A program made the translations under genes and the position numbers. A stretch of DNA of 64,000 nucleotides from Nitrosomonadales bacterium. GTDB lineage: Bacteria; Pseudomonadota; Gammaproteobacteria; Burkholderiales; Gallionellaceae. This document shows positions 1-9,316 of the stretch, one piece after another. The stretch lies in contig JAHFQZ010000001.1 of the NCBI GenBank assembly GCA_023259055.1, positions 372,001 through 436,000 of the forward strand, written 5' to 3'. Positions within the stretch are counted from its first letter, which is position 1. Every line of letters begins with the position of its first letter. The notes under the pieces were generated by a model. It saw only the letters and a list, made by a program, of their open reading frames with translations. It did not search any database and was not told the origin of the DNA.

Positions 1-2
1 TA

Positions 3-197
3 CAGGATACTTCACCGGATAAACTGCGCGACTACTTGCCGCTTTCTTCGCAGATGCAAAAACTCACCAGCCCGGCAGAGATGGGTGAGCTGTTCAAGGT
101 GATTGCGCTGGGTAAAAAACCTGTCGCGGGCCCTATTGAAAGAATGGCGAGTCCATTATCAGGCTTTACCCGTGGTGACTTGACTCGTTCGTTATAA
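3..197 (+). CDS. MidA/NDUFAF7-like SAM-dependent methyltransferase, C-terminal 64 residues
   Basis: The open frame enters from the left edge and ends in TAA at 195-197. The translation includes TSPAEMGELFKVIALG followed by SPLSGFTRGDLTRSL. This resembles the C-terminal tail of COG1565 class I methyltransferases (MidA family), where a conserved 'MGE.FKV.AL' stretch precedes a short arginine-rich end. The SAM-binding part lies outside the window, so the family call rests on the tail only. It points rightward and is followed by a 303-bp spacer. Confidence 0.6.
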   Translation, partial: QDTSPDKLRDYLPLSSQMQKLTSPAEMGELFKVIALGKKPVAGPIERMASPLSGFTRGDLTRSL

Positions 198-500
198 AAA
201 CATTGTGCAGTTCGGTTTGATACCCGATGGTTAAAATATTTCAAATGAACTCCAATGCCCTTTGGATTCCCTCAATTTTGCATATGTACATTACTCAATT
301 AGTGCGATATGTTGCGATTATTAAACAGGTTGCGCAGATAATACGGTCAACAGGCGGGAAATTGAGCTATAAACCCGGCTTAAAACCCCACACAGGGAAC
401 CCGAAAATCTTACGGCAGCTTATTTGGCCGATTGCATTCGGACAATATTTGGAATGTGTATTGCGTTGCAGGGAAATATGATTATGGAGACAGGTTGAAG
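198..500. other. Spacer with no convincing gene
   Basis: AT-rich spacer between the methyltransferase tail and the GGDEF/EAL gene. Short open frames run through it, but none has a good ribosome site or recognisable protein features. It probably holds the promoter of the downstream gene, although I could not pick a clear -35/-10 pair. Confidence 0.5.
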
Positions 501-2567
501 ATGGAAAAATGGATTCCCAACAATACTAAATCTCGCCGCAACCAATATACTCTCCTGTTGGTGCTAGCCTTTTTTCCTTGCGTGTTGTTATTTAGCCTGT
601 ACTACCTTTATCGCAATATTGACAGTCTTGAAACGACCTTGCATCACAACGTTGCGGTTTTGTCATCGAAAAAGGAACAAATCGACAATGCCCATCACGC
701 ACAGGCTGCTTTCGGTTCTCAGATGCAAGATTGGAAAAATATTCTGTTACGCGGCCAAAATGAACAAGACATGCAAATGTATTTGAAGGATTTTTTGCAT
801 CATGAAGCTGTGGTGCGCAATTCACTTGAAACAATGCTTACCACGGCTCTGGGTGGGCACGAAGATCGCAAAACTGCCGATCTGAAAGCTATTCTCGATT
901 CACATCAATTTATCGGCAAGCAATACCGGGATGTGCTTGCCAAGTTTCCCCTGGCAAAAAACAGTTCTGCGACATTTCAAATTGATCGTATGGTGAGGGG
1001 CATAGATAGATCGTTTGCTGAACAGCTTGCGCACATCTCGGAAGATGCAGAACAGGAATACAAAGGACTTGCCGCCAGAATAACGGCCGCGCAAGCTGAT
1101 GATATCGAGCAGGTGCAGGGGCGCGTCGAGTTAAATCTGATATTTATCACGTTGATAATTCTGGCAGATGCCCTGCTGATCCTGAGAACCGTCTCCAAGA
1201 GCACACGCGAATTGAACCAACTCGCCGATGAAAGCGAGAAGACAGTTTACCAGCTCGCTTATTCCGACCCGCTCACCGAATTGCCCAACCGCCGATTATT
1301 CCAGGATCGGCTTGAGCACGCGATCGCGCTATCGAACCGCACCAAGCAATATCGAGCACTGATGTTCCTGGATATGGATAATTTTAAAACGCTTAATGAC
1401 ACCAAAGGCCATGGGATGGGCGATTTGCTTTTGATAGAAGTGGCGAAGCGATTAAAGGCTAATGTGCGCGCGTCCGACACCTTGGCACGGTTGGGCGGCG
1501 ACGAATTCGTGGTGCTATTGGGTGAGCTGAGCGAAAACGAAAAATCCGCCTCGGAACAGGCATTGATGATTGCCGAAAAAATATCAAGCTCACTCAATCA
1601 ACCGTATCAACTGAATCAATTGGCATACAAATGTAGCGCCAGCATAGGTGTAACGATGTTCGGCAACGCAGGGATAACCATTGAGGAAGTCCACAAGCGC
1701 GCCGATGCCGCGATGTATCAGGCCAAAAATGCCGGACGCAACACCGTGCGTTTCTATGATCCTCATACTCAAGCTGCGCTCGAGGCGCGAAGCGAATTGG
1801 AGCATGCGCTTCGATTGGCAGTTGAACAAAAGCAACTGCGCCTGTTTTTTCAGGTGCAGGTTGATGAAAATAATAAGCCGGTCGGCGCTGAGGTCCTGTT
1901 GCGCTGGATACACCCGCAGATGGGTATGGTTTTCCCCGGTCAATTTATCTCACTAGCAGAAGAAACAGGACTCATCCTGCCCATCGGGCAATGGGTGCTG
2001 GAAACTGCGTGCAAGCAAATCAAACTTTGGGAGGGGCACGCACAAACCCGTGATTTGCAGCTCGCAGTCAATGTCAGCGCACGGCAATTCCACCAAACCG
2101 ATTTCGTCGCACAAGTGGATAATCTGATCAAACAAACAGGCATAAAACCGTCACGTCTCAAGCTTGAGTTGACCGAGAGCATGGTGCTTGTTGATGTTAC
2201 CGACACAGTAGCCAAGATGCATGCTCTAAAGCATTTGGGGGTGCGATTTTCCATGGACGATTTCGGGACAGGTTATTCATCGCTTTCTTACCTGACGCAG
2301 CTTCCACTCGACCAATTAAAGGTCGACCAATCATTCGTGCGTAACATCGGCATAAAATCCTCCGATGCAGTGATCGTTCAAACCATTATTGGCATGGCCA
2401 ATAATTTGAACATGGAATCAATTGCTGAGGGTGTTGAAACACAGGCGCAACGTGATTTCCTGGAGCAGGCTGGATGTAAGCGCTATCAGGGGTATTTATT
2501 TGGCAAACCGGAGCCTTTGGAAAAATTTAAAGATTCGCTCTCAGCCATGCGTTCATTTGCTGCCTGA
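501..2567 (+). CDS. Membrane GGDEF/EAL bifunctional c-di-GMP protein
   Basis: About 688 residues. A membrane helix lies near residues 17-38, then an extracytoplasmic helical sensor region, a second helix near 210-230, a GGDEF domain and an EAL domain. The cyclase motif is intact (GGDEF, residues 332-336), and five residues before it sits RASD, matching the RxxD product-inhibition site. In the phosphodiesterase domain the signature is EVL (residues 464-466) rather than EAL, but the downstream metal and catalytic motifs are present (VNVSARQF, ELTES, DDFGTGYSSL, KVDQSFV, AEGVET). Both activities are therefore plausible. The frame is open upstream to 432; I chose the ATG at 501 because the hydrophobic anchor follows it directly, though its ribosome site is weak. 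It is a single gene, convergent with cca. Confidence 0.9.
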   Translation: MEKWIPNNTKSRRNQYTLLLVLAFFPCVLLFSLYYLYRNIDSLETTLHHNVAVLSSKKEQIDNAHHAQAAFGSQMQDWKNILLRGQNEQDMQMYLKDFLHHEAVVRNSLETMLTTALGGHEDRKTADLKAILDSHQFIGKQYRDVLAKFPLAKNSSATFQIDRMVRGIDRSFAEQLAHISEDAEQEYKGLAARITAAQADDIEQVQGRVELNLIFITLIILADALLILRTVSKSTRELNQLADESEKTVYQLAYSDPLTELPNRRLFQDRLEHAIALSNRTKQYRALMFLDMDNFKTLNDTKGHGMGDLLLIEVAKRLKANVRASDTLARLGGDEFVVLLGELSENEKSASEQALMIAEKISSSLNQPYQLNQLAYKCSASIGVTMFGNAGITIEEVHKRADAAMYQAKNAGRNTVRFYDPHTQAALEARSELEHALRLAVEQKQLRLFFQVQVDENNKPVGAEVLLRWIHPQMGMVFPGQFISLAEETGLILPIGQWVLETACKQIKLWEGHAQTRDLQLAVNVSARQFHQTDFVAQVDNLIKQTGIKPSRLKLELTESMVLVDVTDTVAKMHALKHLGVRFSMDDFGTGYSSLSYLTQLPLDQLKVDQSFVRNIGIKSSDAVIVQTIIGMANNLNMESIAEGVETQAQRDFLEQAGCKRYQGYLFGKPEPLEKFKDSLSAMRSFAA

Positions 2568-2747
2568 AGTGTAATGCATCAGTATGCGCATTGAACTTCC
2601 TGCATTGAATTCCACTAACCTGAAATCCGTCATAAGCTTGCATGCCTGAATTCATGCAATGTCGCTAGAATCCCCCACAATCAAATCATATTGCGGAAGA
2701 CACCATGGTTTTCGTCCTTCACAAATTGATTGCCCTCAATCTCCCCG

Positions 2748-3983
2748 CTATTCCTTGTTCCTCGCCCTCACCAGTACTTTTATCGCCATGATACGCGCCT
2801 GTTGTATTGCGGCAGCAATTGCATTGTTATCGGCAAATTGCCTGGCAATTTCACCCGCGTCCACGGCGCGTGCAGCGGCCAATAGTTCCAACAGGTAATC
2901 TGCCTGCGGGTAATCATCATTTTCGTGTCCGGTACGTCCGCGTGCATCCGAAGCGCAGGCATGCAACAAATGGTTGAAACGCTCCGGCCTGCGCCAGGCA
3001 TCCGTTGACTGAAATAATTTAATTATGGTTTCGGCGCGCAATTCAACCGCGCGATGAATATCGCTGTGGTAGCGTGCAGCCAGCAAAGCCAGATCGCGGC
3101 ATTCGCTGGGTGCACGCAATCGTAGCGAAAGTTTCTTCACCAGCTCCACACTGCGCAGTTCGTGCCCGATGTGGCGTGGCAATATATCCTTGGGCGTGTC
3201 ACCCTTGCCAAAATCATGAGCCAGTGCGGCAAAGCGCACCTCCATAGGGTAACCGTGCTGCGCAGCATCGTCCACTACCAGCATGGTGTGTATGCCGCAA
3301 TCTACTTCGGGGTGATATTTTTCCGGCTGTGGCACACCGAACAGCGCATCCACTTCAGGAAGGATTTTTGCAAGCGCGCCGCAACTGCGCAGCGTCTCGA
3401 AAAAACGAGATGGTTTTTTTTCCATCAGGCCGCGTGCCAGTTCCTGCCAGACGCGCTCCGCCACCAATGCATCAACCTCGCCATTTGCCACCATGCCGCG
3501 CATCAGCGCCAAGGTCTCCGGCGCAATGATGAAACCGAAGCGCGCTGCAAACCGTGCCGCACGCAGAATGCGCACCGGATCTTCACTGAATGCAGCGCTA
3601 ACATGGCGCAAGATGCCTGCACGCAAATCTGCGATACCGTTATGAGGGTCGACCAGGTTGCCATCGACATCTTGCGCGATTGCATTGATCGTGAAATCGC
3701 GGCGCAGCAAGTCCTGCTCCAGCGTGACATCTGGCGCGGCATACACGGCAAAACCTTTGTAACCGCGAGCGGTCTTGCGTTCGGTGCGCGCCAGCGCGTA
3801 TTCCTCGTGGGATTGCGGGTGCAGGAACACCGGAAAATCTTTCCCCACCGGCTGGAAGCCCAGTGCCACCATTTCTTCCGGCGTGCTGCCGACCACCACC
3901 CAGTCGTGATCCTGTACCGGCAGGCCCAGCAGCTTGTCGCGTACCGCGCCGCCTACGCAATATATTTTGCTTTCACTTTTCAT
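2748..3983 (-). CDS. cca: Multifunctional CCA-adding tRNA nucleotidyltransferase
   Basis: About 411 residues, close to the length of E. coli Cca (412). It builds or repairs the 3' CCA end of tRNA. The N-terminus has the class II nucleotidyltransferase signature GGAVRD (residues 11-16), then QDHDWVVVG, RRDFTINAIA and DPVRILRAARFAARF. The C-terminal half carries an HD phosphohydrolase domain (ALAHDFGKG), as in the long bacterial form with added phosphatase activities. The frame is open to 4061, but the ATG at 3983 matches the usual family start. It overlaps the 3' end of slt by 11 bp, so the two are probably translationally coupled. Confidence 0.95.
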   Translation of the reverse strand: MKSESKIYCVGGAVRDKLLGLPVQDHDWVVVGSTPEEMVALGFQPVGKDFPVFLHPQSHEEYALARTERKTARGYKGFAVYAAPDVTLEQDLLRRDFTINAIAQDVDGNLVDPHNGIADLRAGILRHVSAAFSEDPVRILRAARFAARFGFIIAPETLALMRGMVANGEVDALVAERVWQELARGLMEKKPSRFFETLRSCGALAKILPEVDALFGVPQPEKYHPEVDCGIHTMLVVDDAAQHGYPMEVRFAALAHDFGKGDTPKDILPRHIGHELRSVELVKKLSLRLRAPSECRDLALLAARYHSDIHRAVELRAETIIKLFQSTDAWRRPERFNHLLHACASDARGRTGHENDDYPQADYLLELLAAARAVDAGEIARQFADNNAIAAAIQQARIMAIKVLVRARNKE

Positions 3984-6063
3984 CTGAAATTGCTTGCTGG
4001 CTATCCAAATGTTTGGCGGCAACGACCCCCATACGCTGTTTGAGCGAGCGCGGTGGCGCATTGAATTGTCTGGCGTAATACACGGTGTTGCTCATCACCT
4101 TTTTCACATAATCACGTGTTTCTTCGAACGGGAGGGTTTCGGCGTAAATCGCGCCTTCCAGCGGCCGTACGCCGCGCCACTGATCCGCCCGCAGAGGTCC
4201 GGCATTGTATGCCGCCGTAGCCAACACCGGATTGCCCTCAAATTGGGAAAGTATGGATTTCATATAATAGGTCCCGAGGCGCAAGTTAGTGTCAAACTGA
4301 TCAATTAACCTGTTGCGATAGCTTTTCAAACCCAGCTTGCCCGCCGCCCATCGCGCCGTTGCCGGCATGATCTGCATCAACCCGGCTGCGCCGGTATCGG
4401 ATTTTGCGCTGCTGGCAAAACGGCTTTCCTGACGCATCAGCCCAAACACCCAGGCCTCCTCCAGGCCATGCTCGTGGATGTGTATCCGCAACGCATCTCG
4501 ATAAGGCGCGAGATAGCGCATGCTGAAATCATGCACGCTGACAGTCTTGTCCGCAGCTCCGATAGCGCGGTCATACATTTTATTGCGCCGCGCGATTTCT
4601 GCCGCGGTAAGCAGCTCCCGGTCATTGAAATTGCGCAGCACCCAACGCCATTCCTCCAACGCATCGCTGAATGACCCCACGCGATATAACGCCAGCGTGC
4701 GTTGAATACCGGGCCGCCCAAGCATCGTCTCTATAGCCTGCTGGTCAGGCTTGTATGTCTCCACCGTTTCGCTCAACACCGGTATATCCGTCAACTCATC
4801 GCTTGCCAATTGTCCGTAAAAGTTAAATTCGCCGCTTAACAATACGAACAGGTTTCTCGCCTCGACAGGTTTGTCCAATTCCTGCAAAGCGCGCGCCTTC
4901 CAGTAGAGCCATGCAGGTTCGCGTTGCTGTTGCGGGCTCATCGCGCCAACGCTTCCCAACACTTCCGTCCAATCCTGCGCGCGCAAAGCCGCGCGCACCC
5001 GCCATTCCGCCTGCCGCTCGTTAAGCGGGGTATTTGCAGCTTTCCTGAACCATTGCAACGCGCGCCCATCCAGATTGCGCGCCGCCTCATAACCCAGCAA
5101 GCCGTAAAAATATTGTTGTTCAGCAGGTGGGAAATATGCCGACATTCCAGCCCAGCGTGTTGCAGCTAATTCAGGTGATTGTTTTGCCAGGCGTTGCAGG
5201 GCGAACAACGCGACAATGCGCTGGCTATTATTCATATTATCCAGTGCCAGTTTTTCCAGATAGCGCGCCACGTCAGCCTGTGCGGTTTTCAAATCAGCTG
5301 ACAACCCCGAATATTTGCCCCCCAGGCTCCCGGCAAGCTTTTGGGCAAGCGACACATTGTTTGCTTCCAGGGCCAGGCGCAGACGCCGCAAAACATCCTC
5401 CTCACTGATAATGCCGGCTGACATTGCCGATTCGAACAGCACACCGCAACTTTCCGGTTGATCCTTGCCGTTGAACCACAATCCGCGCGCTTCGCGCAAA
5501 GCGGCCTGTTTCTGGCTGCGAAGACGAGATTGCATGGCATAGCAGGCCAGCTCGGTGTCTTCAATAAGCAGGTGGGGATATTCCGCATCGAACAGTTCCC
5601 ACTGCTGTTTTTTGCCGAGCAGTTTTAGCCATTCGCCGCGCAGACGGTCAATCATCGGCGTGTCTTCCGGCCTGGAAAGAAAGCTCTCGACCATCCTGTT
5701 GTCGGCATTTTCCAGATCCAGGCGCAATTGGTAATAACTGACGTACACCTCCAGCGGCGATTTTTTCAGCCGATATGCATAACGCTCCAGCCTTACCGCA
5801 TCACCGGCGCGAAACGCTTCTTGCGCGGCGCGAAAATCAGCATCATTTATAAAGGGCACACCCAAGGTAAGCAATCTGCCATCGGTTTTGCCCGATGCAG
5901 GTGTGGCATCGCCGATAGATTCCCCTGCGCCCGCGTCAAAACTGCCCTCAGAGAGAATGCTCCGCGGCACTTCATTTGCAGAGGATTGCAGCGCCCCTCT
6001 CTCGGGCTGATCTGCCCGTGCGTGCGAGGCGGTCAGCAACAATAAATAAAGTAATAATTTCAT
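3973..6063 (-). CDS. slt: Soluble lytic murein transglycosylase
   Basis: About 696 residues. A signal peptide (hydrophobic leucine run, then SHARA) sends it to the periplasm, where such enzymes cleave peptidoglycan to 1,6-anhydromuropeptides. The long alpha-helical superhelix region precedes a C-terminal SLT domain with RQESRF, whose Glu (about residue 546) is the family catalytic acid. AGLMQIMPATA and AAYNAGP follow, the standard goose-lysozyme-like motifs. A GTG three bases upstream of the chosen ATG is an alternative start. The gene overlaps cca, giving an slt-cca operon. Confidence 0.93.
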   Translation of the reverse strand: MKLLLYLLLLTASHARADQPERGALQSSANEVPRSILSEGSFDAGAGESIGDATPASGKTDGRLLTLGVPFINDADFRAAQEAFRAGDAVRLERYAYRLKKSPLEVYVSYYQLRLDLENADNRMVESFLSRPEDTPMIDRLRGEWLKLLGKKQQWELFDAEYPHLLIEDTELACYAMQSRLRSQKQAALREARGLWFNGKDQPESCGVLFESAMSAGIISEEDVLRRLRLALEANNVSLAQKLAGSLGGKYSGLSADLKTAQADVARYLEKLALDNMNNSQRIVALFALQRLAKQSPELAATRWAGMSAYFPPAEQQYFYGLLGYEAARNLDGRALQWFRKAANTPLNERQAEWRVRAALRAQDWTEVLGSVGAMSPQQQREPAWLYWKARALQELDKPVEARNLFVLLSGEFNFYGQLASDELTDIPVLSETVETYKPDQQAIETMLGRPGIQRTLALYRVGSFSDALEEWRWVLRNFNDRELLTAAEIARRNKMYDRAIGAADKTVSVHDFSMRYLAPYRDALRIHIHEHGLEEAWVFGLMRQESRFASSAKSDTGAAGLMQIMPATARWAAGKLGLKSYRNRLIDQFDTNLRLGTYYMKSILSQFEGNPVLATAAYNAGPLRADQWRGVRPLEGAIYAETLPFEETRDYVKKVMSNTVYYARQFNAPPRSLKQRMGVVAAKHLDSQQAISDEK

Positions 6064-6222
6064 CACAAGCCGTCAGCAAAACATTCCTGTTGAGCATAGC
6101 ACATCATGCTGTTAGCCCGTTCCGGGCCATGCAGCCATGCAGCCATGAAGAAAGAATTATTATGTGATGCTAATGAATTCGACGGCGGGGTTAACTGTGC
6201 GCGCCATAAGGCAGCAAGCAGC

Positions 6223-6843
6223 CTAGGAGTCAATTCTGCGGCAATAGCAATATACAAACTGCTGTTCAGTACCGGTTGGCGTGTGATGAGATTCTTTCCG
6301 GTGACTCATTAGCGAGAACGCCTCGCCGAACTCGGCATGCAATTCATCCGCACGATAACGCATCACGGGCAAACCGCTGCATTGATCCGGTCCGTCTTCG
6401 GCAAAAGTGGCGACGATGACATGTCCCCCTGGCTTGACCGAATGAAACACGGCTTTGACATAAGCGGCTCGATCCTCCGGCTTGGTGAGAAAATGGAAGA
6501 CGGCTCGGTCATGCCAGACATTGTATTGGTTGGCGGGCAAAGCCGCCCTGGTGATATCCGCCTCGATCCAGCGCACCCTGGAAGCGATAGAGCCGAGGCG
6601 TTTGCGAGCCTCAGCCAGCGCGGCAGCAGAAAGATCGAGCACCGTCAAATTGGTAAAACCGTTTGCCAGCAGATCATCGACGAGGGTCGACGCCCCGCCG
6701 CCCACATCGATGATGGAAGCATCGCAACCGACACCGGCGGCTTTGATGAGACCAACAGAATAATCGGCGTGAGGCTGAAACCAGCTCACCGCGTCTATTG
6801 CCTTGGACGAGTAAACCTTTTCCCAGTGTTCTTTTGAATGCAT
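6223..6843 (-). CDS. Class I SAM-dependent methyltransferase
   Basis: About 206 residues, a compact single-domain methyltransferase. It shows motif I IIDVGGGAS, an acidic motif II (LTVLDLS), the post-I stretch WIEADIT and a VWHDRAVFHF segment. The start at 6843 is fixed by a perfect AGGAGG seven bases upstream; a longer open frame (to 7089) lacks such a site and overlaps the LuxR gene. The substrate is unknown. The N-terminal HWEKVYSSK and DAVSWFQ motifs are typical of the 'methyltransferase domain 25' type that also acts on small molecules or thiols. The gene lies 82 bp downstream of the LuxR-type regulator on the same strand and may be co-transcribed with it. Confidence 0.85.
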   Translation of the reverse strand: MHSKEHWEKVYSSKAIDAVSWFQPHADYSVGLIKAAGVGCDASIIDVGGGASTLVDDLLANGFTNLTVLDLSAAALAEARKRLGSIASRVRWIEADITRAALPANQYNVWHDRAVFHFLTKPEDRAAYVKAVFHSVKPGGHVIVATFAEDGPDQCSGLPVMRYRADELHAEFGEAFSLMSHRKESHHTPTGTEQQFVYCYCRRIDS

Positions 6844-6925
6844 GTTGCCTCCTGACTCGAAACGAAATTGACCTTGCACATTGACCTTGCACGAAGATCC
6901 CAAAGTATTGGCTGATTTGCGGCCG

Positions 6926-7900
6926 TTAATCTTCAGAATCAAGAATAATGCGCGCCATCTCGACCTTGTTGCTGACCCCGAGTTTGCCATAAATGGCCTG
7001 CAGATGGTTGCGTACCGTCGCTGGCGCAATATGCAACTCATCCGCGATTTTGCGAAAATCCATACCCTCCCCGAAGCGCCTTGCCACATCGAATTCGCGC
7101 GGGCTTAATTGATCCACTGAGGCTTTTCTCCTGACGCTGAGCAATAGCATGTCGTTAAGCGCCTTGATCGTGGCAACGATACCATGGCCGATATACTGGC
7201 GCTGCACCTCACCAGAAGTATCCAGCAATACACTGGGCAATTGCGGCCCATGCCAATCCGGCCATTCGGCGAGCATCAGGTCATCAAAATTCTGGCTGGC
7301 ATTATGCAATACCCCTTTCTTGTCGCAGATCGCCCGGGCATGGCCTGGTTGTGTGCCGTCCTTGCTGGGGGAATGCATGAAGTTGAAGCGATTGCTATTC
7401 CATGTTTCGGCAAGATGCAACATCAGATTTTGTTTGAACAGCCGTTCGGCTTCGGTAAAAGGCTGTTCCGGATTGGCGCGGTAGAACGATATAGCCGTAA
7501 ACAATCGTAAAACCGGGATGGCGATGATCGTCGCCAGAATATGCTCCATGCCATAGCGCTTGATGTGCACCATTACATCAGGATGAACGCGCGGTTGCCA
7601 ATAGGGGTCGATGGAAAGTGCGGCATTGATCGTTTGTCCCAAACGGCTAAAAGCTTCAAAGTTCAATACGTCGTGATGTTTGATGCGCTCCCAATTTTCC
7701 ATCATGTCCGGCGGCTGGTGATAGACGTGAATCGTATGCGGTACCCCGCCATCTTGCGTCATCCCGCCCGTAACCCATATGGCAGAATCGAAGGTGAGCA
7801 CTTCCCGCACTTGATCCAGCGCACGTGTTTGAAATTCCGCTGGCGGAGCATTCTGAGCCAGGCGATAAAGGCTGAGCAACAGGCTGCTAAAAGCTTCCAT
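6926..7900 (-). CDS. LuxR-family transcriptional regulator
   Basis: About 324 residues. The C-terminus is a LuxR-type helix-turn-helix (LSPREFDVARRFGEGMDFRKI, then LHIAPATVRNHLQAIYGKLGV). The N-terminal 200 or so residues look like a GAF/PAS-type sensory region rather than a receiver; I see no phospho-acceptor aspartate pattern, and the ligand is unknown. The ATG at 7900 has GAGGGG four bases upstream. A longer version starting at 7927 is possible. A perfect 20-bp palindrome sits 81-100 bp before the start, a candidate operator for this protein. Confidence 0.85.
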   Translation of the reverse strand: MEAFSSLLLSLYRLAQNAPPAEFQTRALDQVREVLTFDSAIWVTGGMTQDGGVPHTIHVYHQPPDMMENWERIKHHDVLNFEAFSRLGQTINAALSIDPYWQPRVHPDVMVHIKRYGMEHILATIIAIPVLRLFTAISFYRANPEQPFTEAERLFKQNLMLHLAETWNSNRFNFMHSPSKDGTQPGHARAICDKKGVLHNASQNFDDLMLAEWPDWHGPQLPSVLLDTSGEVQRQYIGHGIVATIKALNDMLLLSVRRKASVDQLSPREFDVARRFGEGMDFRKIADELHIAPATVRNHLQAIYGKLGVSNKVEMARIILDSED

Positions 7901-7980
7901 ATATCCCCTCAATGGACCGCGACTCATCTAACCGTGCGCTCCTGTTGCAGGATATACGCGGCGCGAAGCTGTACATCAAA

Positions 7981-8000
7981 AATGATGCATATGCATCATT
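7981..8000. promoter_or_regulatory. Perfect 20-bp palindrome, candidate operator
   Basis: The sequence aatgatgcatatgcatcatt equals its own reverse complement over all 20 bases. It lies in the divergent spacer between the LuxR-type gene (leftward) and the TIG lipoprotein gene (rightward), as expected for a dimeric regulator site. That the LuxR protein binds here is inference. Confidence 0.5.
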
Positions 8001-8144
8001 CAAAATTCTATCACCTTCCTGCATCATGTTTGCCATATCAGAGTTCGGTCTTCGTCATGACCACCGGAGCTATCCAGCAGCCTGCCGCAAGCACGCGACA
8101 GGCATGAACTAAAAACCAGGACAAACCATTCGGGGGCAACCAAA

Positions 8145-8570
8145 ATGAATTTCAACAGCACGAAAACTATTTATAGCGCGCTGTTCCTGGTTTCGATATT
8201 GCTATCCGCTTGCGGCGGCGGTGGCGGAAGTTCTGCTTCTGCAACCGGCACAGCACCAGCTATAAGCAGCTTCACCCCAACCTCTGGCGCGGCAGGAACG
8301 GCGGTAACCATTACGGGTATCAATTTCAGCGCGACAGCGGCCAACAATGCCGTTAGTTTCAACAACGTTTCTGCAACCGTAACCAGCGCTACCGCTACGC
8401 AACTTATAGCAACGGTTCCGGCAACGTCAACCAGTGGCACGATCACGGTGACCGTAGGTGGATCAACGGCCACTTCGACCACAAACTTTACTGTTACACC
8501 AACACAGGCCAATACAACTGGTGTATGGGCCAACTCGACTTGGGATGGCGGTGCCACATGGGGGCCTTGA
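8145..8570 (+). CDS. IPT/TIG-domain lipoprotein
   Basis: About 141 residues. The N-terminal signal ends in the lipobox LLSAC, followed by a glycine-rich linker, so it should be a lipoprotein. Residues 38-118 form one TIG/IPT immunoglobulin-like domain (SFTPTSGAAGTAVTITGINF and later ISGTITVTV-type strands), typical of cell-surface proteins. It ends soon afterwards with a short Trp/Gly-rich tail, so it may be a shortened version of a longer surface protein. Role unknown. Confidence 0.7.
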   Translation: MNFNSTKTIYSALFLVSILLSACGGGGGSSASATGTAPAISSFTPTSGAAGTAVTITGINFSATAANNAVSFNNVSATVTSATATQLIATVPATSTSGTITVTVGGSTATSTTNFTVTPTQANTTGVWANSTWDGGATWGP

Positions 8571-8630
8571 GAAATTGAAGCATATTCTCGATAACCTACC
8601 GATTACTTAACTTATATATTGGAGCATAAA

Positions 8631-9086
8631 ATGACTCGTCAATTCAAAACACATTTTAAGCATTTCATGATTGGATCTCTGGCGGCAGCCCTTGGTGCCA
8701 GTGCTTTTGCTATCGCCGCAGTGGCTTTTACAGACTTCACGGCAGGGACAACCATTTCATCAACTGAGATGAACACGAAACTCAATGCTCTCAAGACTGC
8801 TGTCAATGCAACTCCAATAACAGTCACGGCACAATCCACCTTCTTCGGGAACACGTTTAATGTCGCAACGGTCTCTTGCCCAGCCGGGTACTACGCAACC
8901 GGAGGAGGAATAGACCTTGGCAACGTCATGACTATGTATGTCACTTCATCCGCACCGACGTATGCCGGCATCCGTCTTCTAGGGTCAGCCCCAACCAGCG
9001 CTCCAGATGGTTGGCAAGCGTCCGCGTTTAACACCACCACCACACTATATAATTTTACAATCGCCGTAATTTGCATGCCATCGTAA
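8631..9086 (+). CDS. Small secreted protein of unknown function
   Basis: About 151 residues. The hydrophobic leader SLAAALGASAFAIAAVAF marks export. The rest contains VSCPAGYYATGGG and a final VICMPS, resembling the Cys-bounded 'CPAG..ATGGG...VxC' domain seen in secreted proteins of many bacteria, with the two cysteines likely forming a disulfide. I chose the ATG at 8631 with GGAG upstream; a TTG at 8619 is in frame. It follows the TIG lipoprotein by 60 bp. No function assigned. Confidence 0.65.
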   Translation: MTRQFKTHFKHFMIGSLAAALGASAFAIAAVAFTDFTAGTTISSTEMNTKLNALKTAVNATPITVTAQSTFFGNTFNVATVSCPAGYYATGGGIDLGNVMTMYVTSSAPTYAGIRLLGSAPTSAPDGWQASAFNTTTTLYNFTIAVICMPS

Positions 9087-9316
9087 AACGGGATTGTTAC
9101 GGTTCGTGGAGAAATTAGAGAAAAGATTCGCTTTGTAATACATTTTCTCGGTAAGCCGTAACGCTCAAAGAGCTGAGCCACTGCGAAGCAAGATCGGCTC
9201 CGCTACTTTTTGTTTTACCGTTATCATGATTGTTGCTATCTGGCTACGAGGTGTTTTAAACAATATCTCGCAGCCCATCCATCCCCCGATCATTTACGAG
9301 AAGAAAGGAAACGACC

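Noticed and set aside
2638-2659. TTGCATG/CATGCAA hairpin as terminator between the GGDEF/EAL and cca genes
   Set aside because: Only seven AT-rich base pairs and no T-run on either strand; too weak to call.
3162-4043. 293-codon rightward frame
   Set aside because: Antisense to cca, which has all catalytic motifs.
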